DNA of 17,848 nucleotides from assembly GCA_040877445.1 (NCBI GenBank), contig JBBDNT010000211.1, positions 1 to 17,848 of the forward strand, written 5' to 3'. Under the pieces are notes generated by a model. It was given only the letters and a program-made list of their open reading frames with translations. It was not told where the DNA came from and searched no databases. The DNA is from JBBDNT01 sp040877445 (GTDB lineage: Bacteria; Planctomycetota; Planctomycetia; Planctomycetales; Planctomycetaceae). Below, piece after piece: positions 1-7,596 of this stretch. Position 1 is the stretch's first letter, and every line of letters starts with the position of its first letter. The position numbers and the translations under genes were made by a program.

Positions 1-1
1 C

Positions 2-811
2 GCCGAAGCGGCGCGGGGCGTGCCGCTCGATGTCGTGCGGGCGAATTTGCGGCGGGCCGAGGAGGGGTTGCGGACGCTCGAGGAATTCGGAAAGCTGATC
101 GATCCGGGCGCGGCGGAGGAATTCGGCCGCATGCGCTACCGGGTCTACACGCTCGAAAAGGCGATCCTCACCGCGGGTTCCGCCCGCGAGCGGCTGGCTG
201 GCTGCGACCTATGCCTGTTGCTGACGGCGGCAAGTTGCCGCGTCGGCGTCGAGCGCGTCGTGCGGGAATCGCTCGCGGCCGGCGCGCGGATGATCCAGGT
301 TCGCGAGAAGTCGCTCTCCGACGGAGAACTCCTCGAGCACGCGCGGCGGGTGCGGGACTGGACGCGCGCGGCGGAGGCGCTCTTGATCGTCAACGATCGG
401 CCGGACATCGCAGCGCTGGTCGAAGCGGACGGCGTCCACGTCGGGCGGGACGATCTGCCGGTCCGCGCGGCACGGCGGATCGTCGGGCCGGGGCGGTTGA
501 TCGGCGTCTCGACGCACGACATCGACCAGGCGCGGCAAGCGGTGCTCGACGGGGCGGACTACCTGGGCGTCGGCCCGACGTTTCCCTCGAAGACGAAGCA
601 GTTCGCCGAGCTCGCGGGATTGGAGTTCCTCCGCGAAGCGGCGGCGGAAATCTCGCTTCCCTGGTTCGCGATCGGCGGGATCGATTCGGACAACGTCGCC
701 GAAGCGGTCGCCGCCGGAGCGAGGCGCGTGGCGGTGAGCGGCGCGATTTGCGCGGCGGCGGAACCGGGGGAAGCGGCGCGGGGGATCATTGCGCGGTTGC
801 GGGAATCTTGA
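2..811 (+). CDS. thiE: Thiamine phosphate synthase with N-terminal ThiD2-like domain (5' partial)
   Basis: Joins hydroxymethylpyrimidine diphosphate and thiazole phosphate to make thiamine phosphate in the cytoplasm. Seen: the C-terminal ~200 residues carry the ThiE barrel motifs QVREKSLSD, VNDRPDIAALVEADGVHVG, GVSTHD, ADYLGVGPTFPSKTK and FAIGGID. The first ~50 residues (ANLRRAEEGLRTLEEF onward) match the helical ThiD2-type extension found on many planctomycete ThiE proteins. A GTG at 20 could start a 263-residue protein, but the frame stays open to the window edge (AEAARG precedes it) and the extension normally begins further upstream, so I treat the gene as 5' truncated. The 3' end is complete and faces cysK across a strong hairpin. 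No TPP riboswitch can be assessed because the leader is outside the window. Confidence 0.9.
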   Translation, partial: AEAARGVPLDVVRANLRRAEEGLRTLEEFGKLIDPGAAEEFGRMRYRVYTLEKAILTAGSARERLAGCDLCLLLTAASCRVGVERVVRESLAAGARMIQVREKSLSDGELLEHARRVRDWTRAAEALLIVNDRPDIAALVEADGVHVGRDDLPVRAARRIVGPGRLIGVSTHDIDQARQAVLDGADYLGVGPTFPSKTKQFAELAGLEFLREAAAEISLPWFAIGGIDSDNVAEAVAAGARRVAVSGAICAAAEPGEAARGIIARLRES

Positions 812-831
812 TCGGAAGTCGGCCGTGCGTC

Positions 832-874
832 CGCTTGCGGTTTCGCGATCGATGGTGACGCGAAACCGCAAGCG
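832..874. terminator. Perfect 16-bp stem hairpin between convergent thiE and cysK
   Basis: Arms 832-847 (CGCTTGCGGTTTCGCG) and 859-874 are perfect reverse complements around an 11-nt loop. It sits in the 76-bp gap between two convergent genes, so it could stop transcription from both sides. There is no T-run on either side, so it is not a classical intrinsic terminator. It may instead be a palindromic repeat. Confidence 0.55.
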
Positions 875-887
875 TGATGAACCCCAC

Positions 888-1820
888 TCAATCGCGGGCG
901 TACTCGAACAGCGGGGTCGAGAGGTAGCGTTCGCCCGAGTCGGGGAGGACGACGACGATCGTCTTGTTCGCGCTTTCGGGCCGGGCGGCGACCCGGAGGG
1001 CGACCGCCATCGCCGCGCCGGAGCTGATGCCGCAGGTGATGCCTTCTTCCCGGGCGATTCGCGGGGCGAACTCGAAGGCTTCGTCGTCGCTGACGGTCAG
1101 GACTTCATCGACGAGCGACATGTCGAGAATGTCGGGGATGAAGCCGGCGCCGATGCCCTGGACCTTGTGCTTGCCGGGGCTGCCTCCGGAGAGGACGGGG
1201 CTGTTGACCGGTTCGACGGCGATCGAGTGCAGCGGCTTTTTCTTCTCCTGCTCGAAGTAGCGGGAGACGCCGGTGATGGTGCCGCCGGTCCCCACGCCGG
1301 AGACGAGGATATCGACCTCGCCGCCGGTGTCTTCCCAGATTTCGGGACCGGTGGTGCGGAAGTGAATCTCGGGGTTGGCGGGGTTCTTGAACTGCTGCGG
1401 GATGAACCAGCCGGGCTGTTGCGCGAGCTCTTCCGCCTTGGCGATGGCCCCTTTCATGCCTTCGGCCCCCGGGGTGAGCACGAGGTTCGCGCCGTAAGAG
1501 CGGAGCATCATCCGCCGCTCGAGGGACATCGTGTCGGGCATGGTCAGCGTGAGCGGATAGCCCCGCGCGGCGCACACGAAGGCGAGCGCGATGCCCGTGT
1601 TCCCGCTGGTCGGCTCGACGACGTGCGTGCCCGGCTTCAGCTTGCCGGTTTCCTCTGCGTCCCAGATCATCGCGCTGCCGATGCGGCACTTGACGCTGTA
1701 AGCGGGGTTGCGGCCTTCGATCTTGGCGAGGACCGTCGCCTTCAGTCCCTGGGCGAGACGGTTGATCCGCACGAGCGGCGAATGGCCGATGGATTCGGAG
1801 TTGTCCTTGAAGACGGGCAT
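888..1820 (-). CDS. cysK: Cysteine synthase (O-acetylserine sulfhydrylase)
   Basis: PLP enzyme that converts O-acetylserine and sulfide to cysteine. The 310-residue length is typical. Seen: Lys44 in the N-P-A-x-S-V-K segment is the Schiff-base lysine, TSGNTG (71-76) is the substrate loop, GTGGT (177-181) binds PLP phosphate, and ITCGISSGAA (261-270) holds the Ser near the pyridine nitrogen. The start is well supported: AAGGAG lies 8 nt upstream of ATG (1834-1829 on the minus strand). It is a single-gene unit; a repeat element fills the gap back to coaB. CysK and CysM are hard to separate by sequence alone, but the overall pattern fits CysK better. Confidence 0.95.
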   Translation of the reverse strand: MPVFKDNSESIGHSPLVRINRLAQGLKATVLAKIEGRNPAYSVKCRIGSAMIWDAEETGKLKPGTHVVEPTSGNTGIALAFVCAARGYPLTLTMPDTMSLERRMMLRSYGANLVLTPGAEGMKGAIAKAEELAQQPGWFIPQQFKNPANPEIHFRTTGPEIWEDTGGEVDILVSGVGTGGTITGVSRYFEQEKKKPLHSIAVEPVNSPVLSGGSPGKHKVQGIGAGFIPDILDMSLVDEVLTVSDDEAFEFAPRIAREEGITCGISSGAAMAVALRVAARPESANKTIVVVLPDSGERYLSTPLFEYARD

Positions 1821-1930
1821 CGCGTGTGCTCCTTGTTCCGAATGGAATGCGGCGAACGGTGCGTTCGATTCCCGGCATTATCCCGAAATCCGCGGTGGAC
1901 GCAATCCCCCCCGCGATGTCCGCGCCTCGA

Positions 1931-2070
1931 GGGTGTGGCAAAAGTTTTTGGCGACGCCAACACTCTTCGGCGATGGGTGGCGGGGGCGCTCCGCAACGCG
2001 GAAGCCCCCGTGGCGCGCGCCGGGGGCTTTCGTTGCGCGAAGCGCCCCCGCCACCCGACTCTGGCCACAC
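1931..2070. repeat. ~140-bp dispersed palindromic repeat, full copy
   Basis: Nested palindrome in the cysK-coaB gap. The 16-bp arms 1975-1990 (GGGTGGCGGGGGCGCT) and 2041-2056 are perfectly complementary. Inside them GCAACG (1993-1998) pairs with CGTTGC (2031-2036), and AGCCCCCG (2003-2010) pairs with CGGGGGCT (2021-2028) around a 10-nt loop. Outer GTGTGGC (1933-1939) pairs with GCCACAC (2064-2070). The first 55 bases recur at 17794-17848 with one mismatch. No coding capacity is visible. It could be a REP/MITE-like element or a structured RNA. Confidence 0.85.
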
Positions 2071-2106
2071 GCCAGTGAAAATTGCCGCACCCCGCCTCGA
2101 CGGATA

Positions 2107-2721
2107 TCAGCGGGGGGCGAGGTGCGCGATCAGGGCGGCGGCGACTTCCGTCTTCGATCCGGACCAACTGGCGACCGTCGCTCCCGAGGGGTCGAGCAGT
2201 TCCACGCTGTTCGACTCCGATCCGATCGCCGAGGGCGCGTTGAGCACCACCAGGTCGCAGTTCTTGCGGCGGAGCTTCTGCAGCGCGTTTTCGCGCGGGT
2301 TCTCGGCTTCGAGGGCGAAGCCGACGACCCAGCGACCTTCCTTCAGGCGGCCCAGTTCGGCGAGCACGTCGTCGGTCTCGATCATCTCGAGCGTGATCGG
2401 CCCGCCGGTCTTGGCGATCTTCCCGGCGACGCGGTTCTTCGGCTTGTAGTCGCAGACGGCGGCGGCGGCGATCACGCCGTCGCAATCGGCAAAGGCCCGC
2501 ACGCAGGCGTCGCGCATCTCGCGGGTCGTTTCGACGGGAACGAACTCGACCCCCTCGGGCGGCGCGAGATCGACCGGCCCGCTGACGAGGACGACGGCGT
2601 GCCCGGCGTCGCGCGCGGCCCGCGCCACCGCATACCCCATCCGCCCGCTGCTGGCGTTCGACAAGTAACGCACGTCGTCGAGATATTCGCGCGTGGGTCC
2701 GGCGGTGACGAGGATGCGCAT
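2107..2721 (-). CDS. coaB: Phosphopantothenate--cysteine ligase (stand-alone CoaB domain)
   Basis: Couples 4'-phosphopantothenate to cysteine in coenzyme A synthesis. The 204 residues cover only the DFP/CoaB domain; the CoaC decarboxylase half found in most bacterial CoaBC fusions is absent. Seen: an N-terminal GPTREYLDDVRYLSN block followed by ASSGRMG (nucleotide-binding loop), AAAVCDYKP (88-96), KIAKTGGPITLEM (101-113), VGFALEAEN (133-141) and an N-x-P-S-A-I-G segment near 161. I chose ATG 2721 because the family begins right at this block; the open frame continues upstream through a repeat element and gives nothing family-like. No strong Shine-Dalgarno is visible. CoaC must be encoded elsewhere. 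Confidence 0.88.
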   Translation of the reverse strand: MRILVTAGPTREYLDDVRYLSNASSGRMGYAVARAARDAGHAVVLVSGPVDLAPPEGVEFVPVETTREMRDACVRAFADCDGVIAAAAVCDYKPKNRVAGKIAKTGGPITLEMIETDDVLAELGRLKEGRWVVGFALEAENPRENALQKLRRKNCDLVVLNAPSAIGSESNSVELLDPSGATVASWSGSKTEVAAALIAHLAPR

Positions 2722-2852
2722 GGAAAATCGCTCGAACCTCGAAGTGTGCAGAAAATGGCGCTCGCGGTCGGTCCGATTGTCGTTCCTGTCGAGGCGCGAA
2801 AGTGCCGCCGTCGCGCGGACGGCTTCTAGCGCGAAAGTTCGACGGAAACCAG

Positions 2853-2960
2853 GAGCCGAGGGGTTTATCCCCTCGGTGGGAATACGGTTGGCCGCAAGTG
2901 AAAACTCACGGTCTTCGTGGGGTCGCCGCAAGAGCACCGAGGGGATAAACCCCTCGGCTC
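2853..2960. repeat. 108-bp element with 26-bp perfect inverted arms, each arm itself a hairpin
   Basis: Arms 2853-2878 and 2935-2960 are perfect reverse complements (26 bp). Each contains the self-complementary word CCGAGGGG-tttat-CCCCTCGG or its complement. The 56-bp core has no coding sign. It lies between coaB and the thioredoxin-like gene, just past the latter's stop, and could act as its terminator. The whole could fold as two small hairpins or one long cruciform. Confidence 0.85.
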
Positions 2961-2973
2961 AATAACAGGCCGA

Positions 2974-3672
2974 TCACGGCCGCTGTCCGATCAACCGGCG
3001 AATCTCCGCGTCGACCTGTTCCGCGGTAAATTCCTCTTCCGGAGCGAAGGCCTGCGAGTTGTCGAACTTCTTCGCGAGCTGGCCGGCGCGATCATGGATC
3101 AAGAGCGTGGGAGTCGCCTCGATTCCTCGTTCTTCCATGAAGTCGAGCAGCGGGTCGGTCAGCAGGACGTGCTCGACTCCGGGGCGGGCGGCGTCGAGCT
3201 TCTTCAGTTCCCGCAGCGCGTCGGGCCGATAGACCGCGACCGGCTTGCCTTCGATCCCGCCGTAGTCGCAGTTGACCGAAATGCACACGACCTCTTCATC
3301 GAACCGCTCCGGCAATTCGAGGAAGTGCGGCAAGCGTTCCAGACACGGGCCGCAGGTGGACATCCACACGTCGACGACCACGACCTTTCCCTTGTGAGCC
3401 GCGACCATTTTCTCGACCTGCTCCCAGCTTTCCTCGCGGAGGATGATTTCGCGCGGGGGCCGTGCGGAAGATCGCGGGCGTTCACTCGCGGCCGGTGCTT
3501 CAGCCGCGTCGACCGCCTTCGCGGGTGCGGCGCTTCCCGCATCGTTCCGCAGCGACCAGATCGACAGCAGCAAGGCGGAGATCACGAGCAAGAGCGCGGA
3601 GGCGAACACGCCGCCGACGGAGTACACCGCCCGCCGTCCGTCGCGCCGTTTTCCGAGCAACCAGAGGGACAT
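2974..3672 (-). CDS. Membrane-anchored thioredoxin-like (TlpA-type) protein
   Basis: Probable extracytoplasmic thiol-disulfide protein. Seen: 232 residues; one hydrophobic segment at ~17-41 (signal anchor), an Ala/Pro-rich linker to ~75, then a thioredoxin fold with active site STCGPC (Cys107, Cys110) and the cis-proline in ATPTLLIHD (Pro188). Two more cysteines (130, 135) lie in VCISVNCDYGG. ATG 3672 was chosen over an upstream start at 3738 because AGGAG lies 8 nt before it (3685-3681 on the minus strand) and the TM segment then sits at a normal place. It is apparently transcribed alone. The substrate is unknown; the family includes cytochrome c maturation reductases and general oxidoreductases. 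Confidence 0.85.
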   Translation of the reverse strand: MSLWLLGKRRDGRRAVYSVGGVFASALLLVISALLLSIWSLRNDAGSAAPAKAVDAAEAPAASERPRSSARPPREIILREESWEQVEKMVAAHKGKVVVVDVWMSTCGPCLERLPHFLELPERFDEEVVCISVNCDYGGIEGKPVAVYRPDALRELKKLDAARPGVEHVLLTDPLLDFMEERGIEATPTLLIHDRAGQLAKKFDNSQAFAPEEEFTAEQVDAEIRRLIGQRP

Positions 3673-3757
3673 GCTGCGCGCTCCTGTCGAGCGATGGCGT
3701 GCGGGGCGTTGCGGGAAGAGTCGTAGCGGAACTCGCAAGAGTTCCGATGAATCGTCC

Positions 3758-4135
3758 TCAGGGTGACGAATCTTCGATCACCGACATCCGTTCGAGTACC
3801 AGGTGTCGATTCGGAAAGTCGATCTCCAAGCGATGCTCGGCAAGTACCGCCGTCCCGATCAGTACGCCATCACCCGACACGAACGTCGCATAGGGCTCGA
3901 CGAGTCTGCCATCAAAGGGGATCGTGACGACGTAGGCGTCCTCATCGATGACTTGGCCGGCGGCCAGCACGGACGTGATGTGACCGGCGTATTGCGGATC
4001 CAATTCTTCGAAGAGTCGCTCCGGAAGCTCCAAGCCGCCGTTGAACCCGGTATCGATCGTCGCCGTCCAAGCTTCGCCACCGAGCGGCAATTCGATCGAC
4101 GGAATGAGATCTTCGGAAACGGCGCCCCGGATCAT
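3758..4135 (-). CDS. Retropepsin-like (clan AA) aspartic protease
   Basis: A single-domain, 125-residue pepsin-fold half that would act as a dimer. Seen: ATIDTGFNGGLELP (25-38) carries the catalytic Asp-Thr-Gly (Asp28), and VLIGTAVLAEHRLEIDF (91-107) matches the family's C-terminal hydrophobic-Gly strand. The start overlaps the stop of the upstream small gene in an ATGA (4135-4132), so the two are probably translationally coupled. Proteins of this kind are widespread as short two-gene units in cyanobacteria and planctomycetes; their substrates are mostly unknown. No signal peptide, so it is probably cytoplasmic. Confidence 0.8.
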   Translation of the reverse strand: MIRGAVSEDLIPSIELPLGGEAWTATIDTGFNGGLELPERLFEELDPQYAGHITSVLAAGQVIDEDAYVVTIPFDGRLVEPYATFVSGDGVLIGTAVLAEHRLEIDFPNRHLVLERMSVIEDSSP

Positions 4136-4383
4136 GTCGCTCGTCCCTTGCGAGCGTAGGCCGGAGAACCCACCCGCTCGAAATGGAGCGGTGCGTCGAT
4201 GCCGTCCGCGTCGCGCTGGCGGATGACGTCCGGAATCGACTCCCCCAGCCAGACGCGACCGCTCTCGGGATCGATTCCCGCGGTGCGTCCCCGATCCCGC
4301 GACAGGTCGTGGGCGCGCTGATACTCCTCCCAGAGTTCGCGGGCGCGTGGGAGGTTGATCGTCGAGTATCTGCGAGCGATCAT
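4132..4383 (-). CDS. Small hypothetical protein coupled to the aspartic protease
   Basis: 83 residues from ATG 4383; an in-frame ATG at 4446 would add 21 residues. I do not recognise a family. It is charged (Arg/Asp/Glu-rich) and has no membrane segment; the sequence around WLGESIPDVIRQRDADGIDA could be a helix. The stop TGA overlaps the protease start by 4 bp, so the two form an operon. An AAGGG lies ~8 nt upstream of 4383. The layout recalls an antitoxin-type or substrate/regulator partner encoded in front of an effector, but nothing in the sequence proves this. Confidence 0.6.
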   Translation of the reverse strand: MIARRYSTINLPRARELWEEYQRAHDLSRDRGRTAGIDPESGRVWLGESIPDVIRQRDADGIDAPLHFERVGSPAYARKGRAT

Positions 4384-4530
4384 CGTTCCACACCCTTGCA
4401 CGATCGGCCATGGCGGCTGCTGCGGCGAGATCGATCCCCGCAACACCTCGGACGGATTGGCGATCCGACCCTCACGCCATCCATGATACGCGAACTCGAA
4501 GGTTGCTCCAAGATGTGGGACTCGCGGCGT

Positions 4531-5601
4531 TCAGTCGGGTCGTCTTTGGCGAATGCGGCGCGAAGCGTGCCAGGTCGCGAACGCCGCGAACGCGAACAGG
4601 GCGGCCCCCGGGGCGGCCGGGGCTTCGACGTAGTGGATGATCGGCGGACGCTTCACCGGCCGCTGGTCGGCGGAGCGGGCGAAGGCGACGTCGGCCGGGG
4701 CCGGCGCGTAGGCCCAGTCGTCCTCGAACTCCGTCAGCCACCACTCCGCGGGACCGGTCGTCTCCGGCAGCCGCAGCAGATCGAGCAATTTCTCCCGTGC
4801 TTCGCCGGCAAGACGATCGCTCCACACGACGCGTCCCGACCAGTCCGCTTCCGAGCCGAGGCTCCCCGCGTAATGGGCTTCCGCGAGGAAGTAGATCCGC
4901 AGCAGTCGGGGGCGTGCGTTCAACGCGGCGGCATGTTCGGTGGGGTCCGGCTCGCGGTAGGGAAACAGCGGCTCGTCGGTCTGAAAGCTGATTCGCAGCG
5001 CCGACGCCGCGACCACCGAATCCTCCGTCCCCTCGTGCTTCGCCACCTTCAGGGCGGTGAACTTCCAGCCGTCGTCGACGTAGGGCTGCGCCCAGGCTTC
5101 GATCTCGGGCGAGTACGCGTAGCCATGTTGTTCCAGCCAATCGACGAGCGCGTTCGAGGTGTCGGCTTCGAGGACGACGGCGTCGTAGCCGGCGACGGTC
5201 TTTTCCGCGAGCACGCGGACGGCGGGCTTGGAAAGCGTGGCGACGCCCAAGTCGTCGCCGCAGCCGATGCTGCATCCGCCGCGCGGGCGGTGTCGCTCGA
5301 TGACTTCCGGTTCCGTCAGCGTGAGCAGATAGGGAAACGCGTCGTCTCCCGCTTCTTCCAGTTCAGGCTGCGACGGAGTGGGGACGATGAACCCGAAGTC
5401 GTCCGCCTCGCCTCGGAACGACGCCTGGCGGATGAAGTGTTGCGTCTTCTTCGCGGCGTCCCAGATGATGATCACGGTCTGGTCGGCGTTGACGACCGCC
5501 TTTCCGGAAGGAGGCGCCGGGCAGCACGCATGGGCGACGAGCCGAGCGAAGGCGAACAACATCGCCGCCGCGACGACAGCGATCGTGAAGCGTGGAAGCA
5601 T
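4531..5601 (-). CDS. Exported DUF2330 family protein with C-terminal membrane anchor
   Basis: Function unknown. 356 residues. Seen: a signal peptide (~1-26, hydrophobic IAVVAAAMLFAFARLVAHA) followed at once by CCPAPPSGKAVVNADQ, the hallmark start of the mature DUF2330 domain. A Cys pair in GGCSIGCGDD (108-117), several Trp-rich strands, and a terminal hydrophobic stretch (~329-345) with Arg-rich tail (SRRIRQRR) suggest a C-terminal membrane anchor with the body outside the cytoplasm. ATG 5601 is supported by GGAGG 7 nt upstream (5613-5609, minus strand). Monocistronic: the next upstream gene is divergent. Confidence 0.85.
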   Translation of the reverse strand: MLPRFTIAVVAAAMLFAFARLVAHACCPAPPSGKAVVNADQTVIIIWDAAKKTQHFIRQASFRGEADDFGFIVPTPSQPELEEAGDDAFPYLLTLTEPEVIERHRPRGGCSIGCGDDLGVATLSKPAVRVLAEKTVAGYDAVVLEADTSNALVDWLEQHGYAYSPEIEAWAQPYVDDGWKFTALKVAKHEGTEDSVVAASALRISFQTDEPLFPYREPDPTEHAAALNARPRLLRIYFLAEAHYAGSLGSEADWSGRVVWSDRLAGEAREKLLDLLRLPETTGPAEWWLTEFEDDWAYAPAPADVAFARSADQRPVKRPPIIHYVEAPAAPGAALFAFAAFATWHASRRIRQRRPD

Positions 5602-5727
5602 GGTTGGTCCTCCGATGAAAAGATCGCGTGAATGAGGGTCGCTTCGACTCGAACCGATTGATGCATTCGGGCGTCGAGGCGGCCGGTTCGAGCAGCCGCG
5701 AAGAGGCGCCCGACGTGACGTGACCGC

Positions 5728-5756
5728 TTGAGACAAGTGGCCGGGCGTGGTATTAT
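5728..5756 (+). promoter_or_regulatory. Near-consensus sigma-70 promoter of the toxin-antitoxin remnant
   Basis: TTGAGA (5728-5733) and TATTAT (5751-5756) are separated by exactly 17 bp, each box matching consensus at 5 of 6 bases. Transcription would begin near 5763, 20 nt before the toxin start codon at 5783. It should drive the XRE antitoxin. Confidence 0.7.
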
Positions 5757-5782
5757 ACAACCACAAAGCGAAGGCAGACGCA

Positions 5783-5916
5783 ATGCTGTTCGATTCGATT
5801 CTCTGGGACTTGGACGACGACCCGGACGGCACTTGATGGTGGTTTACGAGGAAATCGATTCGGACACCGTCTATCCCGTCACGGCCTACGACGTTCCGAG
5901 AAGGGAACGGCCATGA
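5783..5916 (+). pseudogene. Collapsed toxin gene (internal deletion plus frameshift) upstream of XRE antitoxin
   Basis: The ATG at 5783 reads MLFDSILWDLDDDPDGT and then stops at 5834-5836. In the +2 shifted frame, from about 5823 to the stop at 5914-5916, the sequence reads PGRHLMVVYEEIDSDTVYP then VTAYDVPRRERP. I recognise the first part as the N-terminus and the second as the C-terminus of one small toxin-like family (~90 residues) that precedes this XRE antitoxin type in planctomycetes. About 45-50 middle residues are missing at the junction near 5822-5832. The original stop still overlaps the antitoxin ATG in an ATGA. The family assignment is from memory; the frame break itself is directly visible. 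Confidence 0.72.
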
Positions 5917-6260
5917 AACGCATCATCCGCCAGCGCACGCTTACGCCCGAGGAAGCCGCCGAGTACCGGTCGGTTCGCGAGCAGGTCGCCGATGAACTCC
6001 CCGAGTTGGTTGCCCGGCACGACGAGCGGATCGCGATGCTCGACCAGTTGCAGGGCTTGCTCCAGCAGCTCAAGGCGGCCCGCGAAGCGAAAGGCCTCAG
6101 CCTTTCCGACGTGACGGACCTCACCGGCATGGACCGCTCCGCGCTGTCGAAACTCGAAACCGGGCAACGCGCCAATCCCACGGTGGAAACGCTCGTGCGA
6201 TATGCGGAAGCCGTCGGCAAGCGGATCGTGGTCACGCTGGCCGACGTGCGGGATGAGTGA
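5913..6260 (+). CDS. XRE-family HTH antitoxin (now orphan)
   Basis: 115 residues, cytoplasmic DNA-binding protein. Seen: a helical N-terminal part (1-50, likely the toxin-contact or dimer segment) and an XRE/Cro-type HTH at ~51-107 (KAAREAKGLSLSDVTDLTG, MDRSALSKLETGQRANPT). AAGGGA lies 6 nt upstream, and the ATG overlaps the stop of the broken toxin gene. Type II antitoxins of this sort neutralise the upstream-encoded toxin and repress their own promoter. Here the toxin is gone, so the protein may survive as a plain repressor or protect against a related toxin elsewhere. The 3' end stops 10 bp before the convergent kelch gene. Confidence 0.85.
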   Translation: MKRIIRQRTLTPEEAAEYRSVREQVADELPELVARHDERIAMLDQLQGLLQQLKAAREAKGLSLSDVTDLTGMDRSALSKLETGQRANPTVETLVRYAEAVGKRIVVTLADVRDE

Positions 6261-6270
6261 TCCACGCAGT

Positions 6271-7596
6271 TCACTCCCCCGCCGCCGTCCCATGCCGATA
6301 CACCCAGATCACGCCGTTGTCGCGGCTGTCGCCGGCGGTGTGGAAGACGTGGACGTTCAGGTTCGCGTCGTAAAAGGCGTTCACCGATCGGCGCGATTCC
6401 GCGCGGAACTCTTCGGGGAACGGCGTTGCGTCGGTGGTCCAGGTCGCGGTCGTCGGGGCGTAGGCGTACACGCCCGATCCTTCCGCGCTGTTGGCGTTGC
6501 CCGCCGCGTCGCGCGAGCGGAACTGGAAGAACAGCAGGCGGTCGGCTGTCGAATCGTAATGCAGCGCCGCCGACGACGTGCGGATCGCCCGCCGCTCGAC
6601 CGAACGCGGCTCTCCCTGCGTCTCCGGCTTGATCCACCGGTTGCCGGCCACGTCGTAGATGAACGGCACCGTCGGCTCGACCGCGTTGCAGGCGTAGACC
6701 CAATCGCGGCCGGCGTCGTAACAGGCGAGCCCTTCGGAATCCTTTCCGGAAGGCGGCGTGACTTCCGGCTTGGCTTCGCTCCACTCGTTCCGCGCGTGGT
6801 CGAACAGCCAGATGCCGTTCTTGCGGAGATACAACAGCGTCTTGTCGTGCTTGTCGAGGTGAATCAGCGCGCCGCGGCGATCGGGGAGGCTGTCGATCCC
6901 GGACGACACGCGCTCTCAGCGGCCGGCTGCGACGTCGTATAGCCGCGGGTCGGCGCGGGGACGCTGCACGTCGCCGCGGATGTCTTCGAGCCACAGTTTT
7001 CGCCGTTCCCCCACCGAGTTCCGCCAGTAGCTGCCCGGCACGGGAAGGAACATGAACCGCTTCCGGCCGGGGAGATAGGTCGTCATCTCGTAGCCGTGGA
7101 CGAGCGGCGCGATGGGGAGCGGCTCGCCGTCGGCGGTCACTTCCACTCCCTTGGCGTCGAGCTGCATGGTGAGGTTCTTGACGTCGGAGCCGGGATACAG
7201 ACAGATCCACCGATGGGCGAGCAGATCGTAGAACCAGAAGTCGTCCATGTAGCGGTTGTTCTCGCGGTCCCAGAATCCGTGGACCCCTTCGCCGTACAGG
7301 AACGCGCCGCCGAGATCGCCGGCCGCCGCCATCTTCGAGGTGAAGGCCCGCCCGCGGGCCAGCCCCCATTTCGGATCGGGGGCGGGGGCGCCGAGCAACA
7401 GCCATTCCCCCGGTTTCAGTGCGCGAATCTTCTCGACGTGCTCTGCCGGCCGGCTGGGAAGCTCGGCCAGCGGACCCCGCGCGGCGGGTTTCTCGTCCGC
7501 GGCGATCGCCGTCGCCGCCGTCGTTACGAGCAATGCGATCGCGAGCCAGACGAAACGCCGCGCCTCATCGCACCGAAGCCTGACGCACTGGAACAT
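6271..7596 (-). pseudogene. Exported kelch-type beta-propeller protein interrupted by one in-frame TGA
   Basis: The reading frame from ATG 7596 to the stop at 6271 spans 441 codons and is continuous except for a TGA at 6918-6916 (codon 227). Before it: a signal peptide (~14-32, WLAIALLVTTAATAIAA) and a kelch-like blade (FWFYDLLAHRWICLYPG). After it, in the same frame: IWLFDHARNEW, FIYDVAGNRW and VYAYAPTTATW. The TGA follows RLYDVAAGR, where each of these blades has Trp, so a TGG-to-TGA change is the simplest explanation. The start has GGAGA 7 nt upstream. A restart at GTG 6909 would give 212 residues without signal. Role unknown; comparable propellers bind or oxidise sugars. Confidence 0.8.

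Noticed and set aside
789..2829. Long plus-strand open frames opposite cysK and coaB
   Set aside because: They are antisense shadows caused by high GC; they lack family motifs, while the minus-strand frames carry complete catalytic motifs.
6916..6918. Selenocysteine insertion at the TGA
   Set aside because: The position matches a kelch Trp, not a redox site, and I saw no SECIS-like hairpin directly downstream.
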